NCBI RefSeq assembly: GCF_007860125.1
Contig: NZ_SJPW01000002.1
Span: 62,001 to 126,000 of the forward strand
DNA from: Rubripirellula tenax
Lineage (GTDB): Bacteria > Planctomycetota > Planctomycetia > Pirellulales > Pirellulaceae
Reading direction: 5' to 3'
Length of the DNA: 64,000 nt
Positions 56,720 to 64,000 of this stretch are shown here, one piece after another (the stretch's first letter is position 1; each line of letters begins with the position of its first letter). A program made the position numbers and the translations under genes. Under the pieces are notes generated by a model. That model was given only the letters and a program-made list of their open reading frames with translations. It did not search any database and was not told the origin of the DNA.

Positions 56720-57130
56720 TCAGGCTTCTGGCGGGAACAAGTCAAACAGACGTTCGGCTTGGCGTATCTTCTGGCGACGCTCGTCGTTCAGATGCAAAGC
56801 GTCGATCGTTGCAATGCCGATCGGCGTTTTGCCCGCGATTGCATACTCGTCCCACTCGAAGTGGTCCAACCAGAGATGGGATCGCGGATTGAACAACGCG
56901 ATCGGTTCGGACCAGCCAAGTGAGGCGACCGCCACGCGATCGGACTTGTGAAGATTGCAGCTCGGGCAGGCCAACGCCAAGTTTTCGGCGTCGTCGGAAC
57001 CGCCTGCCGAACGTGGGAAAACATGCTCGACGTGAAACGTCGCACCCTGCAACGAATGGTGCATTCGGCAGTATTCACATCGACCGCCTGCTCGGGCGAT
57101 CTCGATTTGTCGTGTCTCGGTGGAAACCAC
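56720..57130 (-). CDS. HNH endonuclease
   Basis: 136 residues from a GTG at 57130. The HNH fold is clear: C18-x2-C21 (CEYCR), HVEHVFPRSAGG with the catalytic His near 36, and ACPSCNLHKSD with C55 and C58 completing the zinc site. Such small HNH proteins cut DNA and are common in mobile islands. The gene follows the 85-residue gene by 4 bp; this pair recurs in planctomycetes as I recall. Confidence 0.9.
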   Translation of the reverse strand: MVSTETRQIEIARAGGRCEYCRMHHSLQGATFHVEHVFPRSAGGSDDAENLALACPSCNLHKSDRVAVASLGWSEPIALFNPRSHLWLDHFEWDEYAIAGKTPIGIATIDALHLNDERRQKIRQAERLFDLFPPEA

Positions 57131-57134
57131 GATG

Positions 57135-57392
57135 CTAGGAAGGCTTGCGACCGAGAAGATGGAGTGCTTCGGCGCGTACTAGTGAAAGACGCTCACTCAG
57201 TTCGGCGAGTGCCGCCAAGTCAGCCCGCTCTTGATCGGTAAGTTGACCCTCGTTGTTGCGATCCATCAAATTTTGCAAACGCTGGTCGGCTTGCTCTGGC
57301 AAGCGGAGCATTGTGATGCTCTCGACCCATTGCAATGGTGCGTCAACTCTCGTGTCCATCGGCCAATCTCCGTGTGGGGTATGTCCGTCCAT
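57135..57392 (-). CDS. Small helical protein upstream of the HNH endonuclease
   Basis: 85 residues. ITMLRLPEQADQRLQNLMDR then NNEGQLTDQERADLAALAEL form a two-helix antitoxin-like or chaperone-like domain, ending LVRAEALHLLGRKPS. It is in an operon with the HNH gene. Its function is not known; a partner or immunity role is inferred from the arrangement only. Confidence 0.68.
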   Translation of the reverse strand: MDGHTPHGDWPMDTRVDAPLQWVESITMLRLPEQADQRLQNLMDRNNEGQLTDQERADLAALAELSERLSLVRAEALHLLGRKPS

Positions 57393-57407
57393 TGTACCCG
57401 CCGCCGT

Positions 57408-57603
57408 TCAACCCTGCGAAGCCCGACTTTGGCCAATCGTCAAGATTGCGAGTTGGACACTTGGGTCCAGAGTGGACCACAGCAACACCAACTCGCGTAG
57501 GGTGGAATCTGTGGCAGAGTGCTTCGCACTCTGCTTCGCCTATACCGGGGATCATGCTGATTCCCCGCGTTTCGGGCGATTGCGCTGATCCTGTATCGCC
57601 CAT
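57408..57603 (-). pseudogene. Integrase-tail-like remnant, copy 2, frameshifted
   Basis: From the ATG at 57603 the reading is GDTGSAQSPETRGISMIPGI; one extra base near 57517 shifts it to DSTLRELVLLWSTLDPSVQL then AILTIGQSRASQG. It parallels the remnant at 50708. The segment 57486-57603 is the second copy of the dispersed repeat and contains the tRNA-like 12-mer at 57591-57602. Confidence 0.5.
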
Positions 57604-57614
57604 CTTGGGTTGGG

Positions 57615-57860
57615 TCACTTGGCCTGAGTGGCAAGCAAAGCGATCGCGTTGCCCATCTCGGGCGAGACGCCCTCCCAAGCGTCGATCACTTCGCGAAGCG
57701 AGGCATCGCTTTGCACGATTGCTCCCACACGCAGTTGCTCGCGTGTCGCCGCATCTGCGTGCGTCTCCGATGCCACTGCACCGAGAATCGCACCACCACA
57801 TAGGCAAACCTCCGATCTCCCTAGTGTTTGCGACTCTCGTCCAATGATCTTTTGGATACA
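57615..57860 (-). pseudogene. Integrase-tail-like remnant, third, without a start codon
   Basis: Minus-strand reading IIGRESQTLGRSEVCLCGGA, ILGAVASETHADAATREQLR, then VQSDASLREVIDAWEGVSPE and NAIALLATQAK to a TGA at 57615. SLREVIDAW-x-VSPE has the same layout as the tails in the other two remnants. Codon use looks coding, but no ATG, GTG or TTG fits the frame start, so it is a fragment. The remaining sequence of 57393-57923 has no other gene. Confidence 0.45.
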
Positions 57861-57923
57861 ATTGATTCAGCCTCCTTGGGCGGCGATCTAGCTCATTTGT
57901 TTCGTTTCAGCTGCACCGATAAA

Positions 57924-58160
57924 ATGATTTCCCCGCAACCACTCGATCCAATTCGTTCTCGGGTTGCTCAGGCCGCAACCACGTTGCCGGAGCAGCGAGT
58001 GCTTGCTGGACTGGAGCATTCCGAGCTTGCCATTCGCGTGGTCGAGGATGGCATTCGCGATCAGAATCCGCTTGCTGATGATGCGACGATCACACGGTTG
58101 CTGGCCGAGCGGATTGAGCTGATGCGTCGCATCCAAGATCGTACGTTGGCGAAAAAGTGA
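57924..58160 (+). CDS. Small helical protein coupled to a nucleotidyltransferase
   Basis: 78 residues from the ATG at 57924. It is helical throughout (EQRVLAGLEHSELAIRVVED, LLAERIELMRRIQDRTLAKK). Its stop overlaps the next GTG start by 4 bp (GTGA), so the two are translated together. The arrangement resembles small partners of MNT/AbiE-type nucleotidyltransferases; its family is unknown. Confidence 0.65.
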   Translation: MISPQPLDPIRSRVAQAATTLPEQRVLAGLEHSELAIRVVEDGIRDQNPLADDATITRLLAERIELMRRIQDRTLAKK

Positions 58161-58690
58161 AGCTGCAAGAAGCGGTATCGCGAATCATCGTCGCACTGAA
58201 TGATGCTAGGCTTGAATTCATGCTCGTGGGATCGTTCTCCAGCATGTACTACTCGTTTCCCCGTTCCACGACGGATGCCGACTTTGTCATCGGAACGTCG
58301 GACTGGGATGTGCAAGCACTCGCCAAGTCGCTCGGGAACGAATTTAAGTTTGATCCGCAGTTCTCGTTCGAGACCTTTGGCGGTTCGATGAAGAACGAGA
58401 TTCAGATCGAAGGCACTCCGTTCCGAATCGAGTTGTTTGGGTTGACCGATCAGCCCTTCGATCGAGCACGTTTTGATCGTCGCCGAAAGGTCGCACTAGG
58501 CGGTGACGAGGTTTGGATCCCAACACCGGAAGACGTGATCTTGCAAAAGCTGACTTGGTCCCGCCCCAAAGACCAGGAAGACATTTTGGGCGTGATCGCA
58601 GTAAATCATGAGACTCTCACCGCGTCCGGTGATAACGATCACTTCGGTTCCATCGTCATCCAGCGTCTCGACTGCAACTCTGGCTTCTAG
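58157..58690 (+). CDS. Nucleotidyltransferase (MNT/AbiEii-like), C-terminus probably replaced
   Basis: 177 residues from the GTG at 58157. FMLVGSFSSMYYSFPRSTTD followed by ADF gives the pol-beta-type GS motif (25-26) and metal residues D40 and D42. VWIPTPEDVILQKLTWSRPK then DQEDILGVIAVN is the conserved end of the core. After about HETL the sequence is just the antisense of the M56 gene, so the real C-terminal helices are missing. Relatives act as toxins that modify tRNA or as AMPylating antitoxins. Residues after 150 are likely out of family. Confidence 0.75.
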   Translation: MKLQEAVSRIIVALNDARLEFMLVGSFSSMYYSFPRSTTDADFVIGTSDWDVQALAKSLGNEFKFDPQFSFETFGGSMKNEIQIEGTPFRIELFGLTDQPFDRARFDRRRKVALGGDEVWIPTPEDVILQKLTWSRPKDQEDILGVIAVNHETLTASGDNDHFGSIVIQRLDCNSGF

Positions 58691-60577
58691 TATGAGCCGT
58701 CGGTTGGTAACCTCTAGATCCGCTTGGTCCGCAATCGCTTTTTTGTAGAAGCCCCGAAACGCCTCAACTTGACTTTGCACGTCTTCAATGCGTTGACCTT
58801 CATTCGGGGCGATCACGATTCGCACATTTGCGGTACGGATTCTGGCATCAAAATCCAATCCAACTGCAACGGCCTGACACGACTGTAGCAATTTGAGCAA
58901 TCCGCTCTTGTCCGCTTCGGCACTTCCCTTTGTTTGAAAACTCGCATCTACCCGCCAGACAGCACCTACCGTTCCGCCGTCGATGCGTTTCCACAACCGT
59001 CGCGAAAGCTCTGGATTGACCGGGGTTGGCAGTGTTCCGCCGAGAGCCAAGTCAAGCACTTTGCTTTCACCGATGTTCAATACGTCGGCACGCATACGCT
59101 TCGTCAACTCGCTCTCAGGTGACCCAAGCCATTCCCAGTCGAGAGCCTTCGCAATTGACGCCCACTGAATGGGTTGGTCGAAACGAATGTGGAACTTCTC
59201 AAAGGTTTGCGTCAATTGCCACTCGTGGCCTTGATCGTTGGGTTGCGCCAGCCTCTTCGTCGCCATGTGCAGATCTGATTGAAAGACCTGCACGCTGTCC
59301 GCCAGCAGTCCTCTACTGAATCCGTCTTTTTCCTTGACGAACGCGCCTTCGATTTCTTTCAGTGACTGCAAGACTTCATCTCTTACTTTCAGTTCTGCGA
59401 GATCCATTCGCAGATAGCTGTCACTTGGCCCAATCACTTCCCATGGACGGCTTGCCGGCCGCTGGAACGATCGTTCGGCTGGCGTCTGGCTCGACTTCGC
59501 CAACGATGCGATCCTCAGAGCGTCGTCTGCTGTCGAGACCAGTGCTACGGAGGTGAGGGCCGATGCCATCACAAAGACAGCTGATGCTTTCTGCCACTTT
59601 GGAAGCGGCGACGATACAGAGCTCAACATTTTGATCCTCCTGATCAAGTCGTTGGTAGAAACAGAAACCCCGAAAGTTGGTCGGGTCGAGGTGGCCCGAG
59701 AGTCGATTCGCAAAGCAAGACTTGCAAGGCCCGCTTGGTAGTTGTTTTGATTGTCCATCAGCGCCATCGCACCGTGATCGGTCGCCAGCTCCTGAGCCAA
59801 TACGATTTGCTTTCGCAAGACGTACGACAATGGATGAAAGCAAGCGGCGATATGCAATACATCAACGCACAGTCGCAGCAGTGCATCGTGTCGAAGAATA
59901 TGCTGCATCTCGTGCGCCAGCGTTGTCCTTTGATCGTTCCACGACCATTCCATAAAGTCGTCCGGTACCAAGACCGTCCCGCGACGCAGCCAAGTCACGC
60001 ACGGTGAGGGAACCGACGGACAAATCCGAACTTCGATCGGATTCGTGATCCGCAGCTGGTCGCGCCATGTCGCAATGGTCGAATCAATTTTTCGATTGCA
60101 TAGTCTCTTGCTGCCCTTTTCAGCGATGGCTACCGCATAAGTGCCGATAAGGATGCGGCAAAACATCGCCAGTGACAGGCAGAATCCGACGTACCATAAG
60201 GTGGTGCGAGCCATTTGATTCATCGCGGCCGTCGAATCAGAGTGTGAAATGCGATTCAATGAATCTAAGATCGCTCGCCATTGGAAATTCGCTGCGGGTT
60301 GAGCTTGGGCCATGGTTTCGGTTGCTTCTACTCTTCCGAGGTTGATGTCCTGGGAACGAGAAACGGACGCACCGTCTGACCCAAGAATCATGGACGTTGT
60401 GAAGGGTCTTGGAATGTCAGCCAAGACGATCAGAACCAAGAGGGCCGAGCCCAACATCCCGGTCACACCCATTTCGGCCGCCAGCGCCGGGGCACGCTGC
60501 AACAACAACCGCGACAACATCAGGGCTACGGCCAGGACCAGGGTGACCTGAAGAGCGCAGAGCAAGAAGACGCTCAT
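58496..60577 (-). CDS. M56 family (BlaR1/MecR1-like) membrane metallopeptidase
   Basis: 693 residues. Four hydrophobic segments flank the zinc site HEMQH at 222-226 with E later (ELATDHGA), the M56 pattern. The outer part (about 350-655) is a beta/alpha domain without a recognisable beta-lactam-sensor motif, so another ligand is possible. The last 35-40 residues are the antisense of the nucleotidyltransferase gene, which suggests loss of the native end near 58610. It overlaps the BlaI gene by 4 bp (ATGA). On signal, it should cleave the BlaI repressor. Confidence 0.85.
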   Translation of the reverse strand: MSVFLLCALQVTLVLAVALMLSRLLLQRAPALAAEMGVTGMLGSALLVLIVLADIPRPFTTSMILGSDGASVSRSQDINLGRVEATETMAQAQPAANFQWRAILDSLNRISHSDSTAAMNQMARTTLWYVGFCLSLAMFCRILIGTYAVAIAEKGSKRLCNRKIDSTIATWRDQLRITNPIEVRICPSVPSPCVTWLRRGTVLVPDDFMEWSWNDQRTTLAHEMQHILRHDALLRLCVDVLHIAACFHPLSYVLRKQIVLAQELATDHGAMALMDNQNNYQAGLASLALRIDSRATSTRPTFGVSVSTNDLIRRIKMLSSVSSPLPKWQKASAVFVMASALTSVALVSTADDALRIASLAKSSQTPAERSFQRPASRPWEVIGPSDSYLRMDLAELKVRDEVLQSLKEIEGAFVKEKDGFSRGLLADSVQVFQSDLHMATKRLAQPNDQGHEWQLTQTFEKFHIRFDQPIQWASIAKALDWEWLGSPESELTKRMRADVLNIGESKVLDLALGGTLPTPVNPELSRRLWKRIDGGTVGAVWRVDASFQTKGSAEADKSGLLKLLQSCQAVAVGLDFDARIRTANVRIVIAPNEGQRIEDVQSQVEAFRGFYKKAIADQADLEVTNRRLILEARVAVETLDDDGTEVIVITGRGESLMIYCDHAQNVFLVFGAGPSQLLQDHVFRCWDPNLVTA

Positions 60578-60963
60578 TTCTTTCCTCCCTGCTTTTCCAG
60601 TACTTCGATCAGGTACTCGCGTTCTTTTGCGGTTAGCTTTCGCTGGTCGATGAGGTGGACGAGCATCGCTTCGCGTGAGCCGGCGAAGAGACGTTTGACC
60701 AAGTCGCCGACCAAGCCTTTTGAGACGTCGTCGAATGATCGAATCGCCTTGTACTGGAATGGCCGAGCGTCGTTGATTTGCTTCAAGAATCCTTTGTCCG
60801 CGAGAGCGCGAACCACGTTGGCTACCGTGACATAGGCAAGTGATTCACCGGACGATTCGAGAAAGCTTCGGGCGTCCTCTGCCGTTGCTGAGTCGTCCTG
60901 CCAAAATAGTTGCATCACAGCCAGTTCGCGTGATGTCAGTTCCTTCGTTTTGGGCCGAGCCAT
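60574..60963 (-). CDS. BlaI/MecI-family transcriptional repressor
   Basis: 129 residues from the ATG at 60963 (TTG at 60966 also in frame). The winged helix is seen in LTSRELAVMQLFWQDDSATA and LAYVTVANVVRALADKGFLK; the C-terminal part dimerises. It should repress itself and the M56 gene by binding the palindrome at 60999. The target regulon could include the beta-propeller gene that is divergent... in fact that gene lies upstream on the same strand, so control of it would need a separate site. Confidence 0.9.
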   Translation of the reverse strand: MARPKTKELTSRELAVMQLFWQDDSATAEDARSFLESSGESLAYVTVANVVRALADKGFLKQINDARPFQYKAIRSFDDVSKGLVGDLVKRLFAGSREAMLVHLIDQRKLTAKEREYLIEVLEKQGGKK

Positions 60964-60998
60964 CAATTTTCCCTTGCTACGCCGCTTGATGTTTGTGA

Positions 60999-61012
60999 AA
61001 CCAAATTTGGTT
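60999..61012. promoter_or_regulatory. Palindromic operator candidate for the BlaI-type repressor
   Basis: AACCAAATTTGGTT is a perfect 14-bp palindrome 36 bp upstream of the BlaI start. A second partial copy, AACCAAATTTGCA, lies at 61063-61075. Placement and symmetry fit the binding of a BlaI dimer; the sequence differs from the staphylococcal TACA-type operator. Confidence 0.6.
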
Positions 61013-61215
61013 AGCCGAAACTTAGTCCAGGCGGAATCGTGGCGTCAACGCCAGTTTTGGGTAACCAAATTTGCAGTGTCGGAAGATGGCGTTTATCACC
61101 TTGATGAACGATTCGCTACGGTTTCCGTTTCCGTTGAAACTTGAAACAAGACGTGTTCAAGGCTTCACGGCAAGTTCGGTCGCAGTTGGAGCCATCAAGT
61201 GGCTTCGCTGGTTGA

Positions 61216-62760
61216 TCAAAATCCGATCTTGGTGACGATCACGTCGCCTGCAAAACAACCGCCTTGGTAACAAAGTTCCTTGCCGCCACCCCCGCCGGCA
61301 AACTCTTTTTGAGCCGCGTGAACGATTGGCCAACCGGATCCATTGGTGGATCCAACCACGTAGAAGAAACCGTTCTTATCCAAGAAGCGAGATCGCCCGT
61401 CATCGTAACTTTTCCCGCCGAGATAACTCGCAAAACTCAATTGAGAGAAGTCACTGCTTAATCTAACGATGATCGCGTCATTCTCCCCTGATTTCTGATT
61501 CTGAAGGGCATCTTCGGTCGTTGGCAAGTCAACCGATGATGTTGTCCCGGTAAAGAAATCCTCACCACGGGAGTTAACATGGGCACCGTCGAGATCATCA
61601 TTGCCACTGCCGCCCAGATAGGTGCACCGTAACAATGCACCGGTTGGAGAGAACTTGGTTGCGACGATATCGTGACCGCCGCCCCGACGATTTTGAAAGA
61701 CCCCCGGCGTAACGGGCATGTCGTCTCGGTCAGACGAGGTTATCAAGTGCGCATTCCCGAGCCCATCAATCGCCAAGTTGTGGGTGCTGTTTCCGTACTC
61801 ATCGCCCGATCCACCAAAGTACGTGCCATAAATCAATCGCGAACCATCGGGACTCAGTTTCGCGATGTAAGCATCCTTGCCACCGTTGTATGTACGATCA
61901 CGGACTCCGGATGTGGCTGGCAAGTCCTTTGATTCGGTCGTCAGATTTAGAAAGACGTTCTTTTGAGAATCAATCCGAATGCCGGTGTTGGGTACTTCTA
62001 GGCCAGTCCCGCCAAGCCATGTTGCCCAGACAACGTGACGGCCGTCCGAGGTGACTTTCAGTGCTCCGGTATCTGCATTGCCGCCCGGGCTTGGTTGAAA
62101 GGTTCCCTTGAACCAAGAACTCGGCGGAAGCAGACCTTTGCCTGGATGGCTCATGGGAAGGTAGACGTCCCCCGCATCGTCTAGGGCAACGTCCCTGTAG
62201 AGTAATCCGACTCCAACATAAGACGCCCACACGACCGCCGTACCTTGCGGGTTGATCTTGGCGACGAATCCGTTCTGCATGCCATAGATGCCTGCGTCAG
62301 CACCCTGGAACGTCGGCTGGACTGCGTTTTCGGAAACTGGGAACCCCGGTCCGGCTCACCCAGCGACGTAGACGTAGCCTTGGCTATCGACCTCAACGGC
62401 ATACGCTCGGTCGTAGTTTGGACCACCAAGCAGCGTCGACCAAATCAGTCGCCCGCCCGAATCGAACTTGGAAACAAACGCATCGCAATAGCCTCCAGCT
62501 CCAATCTCGGTGCCCGTCTTGTCATGCTTGGTTTGGAATGCGTCGCCTGTTGTGGGGAAGTCATCGGATCGAGTTCCTCCGACGACATAGACGAAACCGG
62601 CGTCGTCAACGTAGGCGTCACGCGCGTGTTCCCATTCCGACCCGCCCAAGAAAGTAGAAAACGAAATTTCCGCAGCGCCCGCCGAGGTGCTCGCGTAAGC
62701 ACTGGCAGCTATCACCACGATGATCATTTGCCACCGACGTACTGCTTTTCCAACGAACAT
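61216..62760 (-). pseudogene. SBBP-type beta-propeller protein with an in-frame TGA
   Basis: From the ATG at 62760 a signal peptide (MIIVVIAASAYASTSAGA) is followed by SBBP repeats (STFLGGSEWEHARDAYVDDA, FSTLLGG-like blades). At 62356-62358 there is TGA in GYVYVAG-stop-AGPGFPVSE; the same frame then continues for about 380 codons to 61216 with clear blades (RLIYGTYFGGSGDEYGNSTH, LLRCTYLGGSGNDDLDGAHV). Only this one codon breaks a 515-codon gene, so it is a recent nonsense mutation or an error. The protein would have been secreted. Confidence 0.82.
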
Positions 62761-63010
62761 CGCTTCTCCAAAAAAGTTTCATACATTCACTTGGTCACGA
62801 TTCACGCTCGCCTCGCCTGGATGGCGAAGACGTGCGTGGCGTGGTTTGCTGCACCAAACATGTATGAGCAACGCCAACGATGGAGAACTTTATAGTCTGT
62901 ATCAAAGGACATCGCTGGTAGGTTCGCTTGAGCGTGTTGATTGCTACCCGACGATCGAGCTACAAAACGCCCAGGCCAGGTCGGCAATACGAGCTCAAGG
63001 GGATCGACGC

Positions 63011-63222
63011 ATGGCGAAAGAGAACACCACGTCGCTGGCCGAGGCGCAGCGTGAGATCATGGACGTCGTTTGAAATCAGGAGGAGGGCACCGTCACGCAG
63101 GTGCGAGACTAGTTGACTGAGCGACGTGAAGTCGCTCGCAATACGATTCATGCCATGATCGTCCGACTCGAAGGGCGTCCTGCCAAGCCGATGTAAGTCT
63201 ATCTGCCCAGAGATGGATAAGG
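63011..63222 (+). pseudogene. Decayed BlaI/MecI-family repressor
   Basis: The frame from ATG 63011 reads AKENTTSLAEAQREIMDVV, then TGA where BlaI proteins have Trp, NQEEGTVTQVRD, TAG where a Glu fits, and LTERREVARNTIHAMIVRLE before further stops. This matches the BlaI N-terminal HTH closely, so it is a second, dead family member on the opposite strand to the intact one at 60574. The 62761-63010 stretch before it has no gene that I can support. Confidence 0.8.
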
Positions 63223-63226
63223 AGAC

Positions 63227-63253
63227 GGACACCGCGACAATGTCGCGGTGTCC
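63227..63253. terminator. Strong hairpin between the BlaI pseudogene and the oxidoreductase
   Basis: A perfect 12-bp stem (63227-63238 with 63242-63253) around AAT. No T-run follows closely, so it may act as a bidirectional barrier or an mRNA stabiliser for the gene ending at 63295 rather than a classic terminator. Confidence 0.5.
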
Positions 63254-63294
63254 TTGAATCTGTGAGGCTAAGAATGTCTCGCCTACACGGCGGA

Positions 63295-64000
63295 TCACAT
63301 ATTGATCTCGAAACCTTTTCGCGATTCTCGCGACAAGAACGCGTTGGCTTCATCGTCGCCAATGATTTCACGTTTGGTCGGATCCCACTTCAATTCGCGG
63401 CCCATTCGGATCGAAATGTTTGCAAGGTGACAGGTCTCAAGCATCCGGTTGTGTGACCACACGTCCGAGATCGGTTGCTCGCGAGAAACCATCGACTCGA
63501 TAAAGTTAGCCGAGTGATTTTGGCTAACCGGTCCGCCGTAGACTGCTTCTACTGCGCCTTCGGGTAACGGATTGGTTTCCAGATCCTCGACGGGTTTGCC
63601 CGCCAGTTTGCCGCGGTTGACGAAGAAGCGAGCCTTGGTTCCTTCGAACAGGATGCCGTTGTCTCCCTCGCTGGTGATGACCATCGGAATGTCACCGGGC
63701 ATGTTGGCATGGATTTCAAATTTGGTCGGCGAATTGTATTGGTCGCCGACGGTTGGATAGCCATCTTTGTAATCGACGGGCAACGAAAAGCTGACCGGCG
63801 TGATCTTGTTGGGTCCGGTATCGCCCGCGCCCAACGCCCAAGTCGCAATGTCAACATGGTGGGCGCCCCAGTCGTTCATCTGACCACCGGAATACTCATA
63901 CCAGTTCCGCCACGCGTAGTGACAGTTGGTGTAGAGCGGCACGCCGCCCCCGTAACCTTCACGCATCTCTGGCAGGGCCCGGTAGTCAACCTTCTGGGCT
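63295..64000 (-). CDS. Gfo/Idh/MocA family oxidoreductase (C-terminal part, partial)
   Basis: The frame runs from the window edge (AQKVDYRALPEMREGYGGGV) to the stop at 63295, so the NAD-binding N-terminus is outside. The visible part is the bacterial C-terminal domain: YTNCHYAWRNWYEYSGGQMN, DWGAHHVDIATWALG with the catalytic-like DxxxH spacing, and the end VSQNHSANFIESMVSRE, MLETCHLANISIRMGREL. These planctomycete proteins usually have a Tat signal. The substrate is unknown. It differs from the protein at 14000. Confidence 0.9.
   Translation of the reverse strand, partial: AQKVDYRALPEMREGYGGGVPLYTNCHYAWRNWYEYSGGQMNDWGAHHVDIATWALGAGDTGPNKITPVSFSLPVDYKDGYPTVGDQYNSPTKFEIHANMPGDIPMVITSEGDNGILFEGTKARFFVNRGKLAGKPVEDLETNPLPEGAVEAVYGGPVSQNHSANFIESMVSREQPISDVWSHNRMLETCHLANISIRMGRELKWDPTKREIIGDDEANAFLSRESRKGFEINM

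Noticed and set aside
57343-57861. 172-codon minus-strand open frame
   Set aside because: It crosses the tail remnants in a different frame; the other frame gives the recognisable repeated tail pattern.
62356-62358. Selenocysteine or programmed read-through at the TGA
   Set aside because: The position lies in an ordinary propeller blade with no reason for selenocysteine, and no SECIS-like hairpin was noticed just after it.
62245-62895. 216-codon plus-strand frame antisense to the propeller gene
   Set aside because: The minus strand shows the signal peptide and propeller blades; the plus frame has none.

Overview
The window looks like chromosomal DNA of a planctomycete of the Pirellulaceae (Rhodopirellula-like). 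The signs are three secreted sulfatases, a PSCyt1/DUF1549/DUF1553 gene beside a DUF1501 gene, an ECF sigma factor paired with a Ser/Thr kinase carrying TPRs, two PEP-CTERM proteins, two giant surface proteins with an N-terminal LExLExRxLL motif, and several Tat signal peptides. This placement rests on gene content only.

Region 1 (1-15094) is mostly core: histidine genes hisH (partial), hisE and hisG, a rhodanese, a sulfatase, an FG-GAP/ASPIC protein, a YeiH-type transporter, rseP with dxr, ftsH and a Tat-exported oxidoreductase. Region 2 (15219-24187) is a secreted cluster on the minus strand: two PEP-CTERM proteins flank a G8/CBM6/dockerin giant and a CBM-glycosidase. Region 3 (24941-38398) has the sigma-factor/kinase pair, a nested inverted repeat, two sulfatases in one operon and a 1914-residue protein with 12 DUF11 repeats. 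Region 4 (38450-46824) has a DUF3500-like protein, a glycosyltransferase, hisI, DUF1501 and DUF1553 partners, an AEC transporter, two TatA-type proteins and an intact tRNA-Val(CAC).

Region 5 (46825 to about 58610) is an accessory island starting at the 3' end of the tRNA. It holds a broken trypsin-like protease, two copies of a membrane thioredoxin-like gene, three toxin-antitoxin-like modules, an HNH endonuclease, a helicase remnant and an IS21-family element with a 6-bp target duplication inside an IS66 transposase remnant. A 12-bp piece of the tRNA 3' end recurs at 50875 and 57591, beside short open frames resembling integrase tails, so repeated integration at tRNA-Val is likely. The most unusual module (48772-50636) pairs an addiction-module antitoxin with a ParE-start/GNAT fusion and an ASCH protein. 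The island ends near 58610, where two convergent genes look cut.

Region 6 (58610-64000) has a BlaI/BlaR1-type regulator-protease pair with a palindromic operator candidate, a beta-propeller gene with one in-frame TGA, a decayed second BlaI gene and a partial Gfo/Idh/MocA oxidoreductase.
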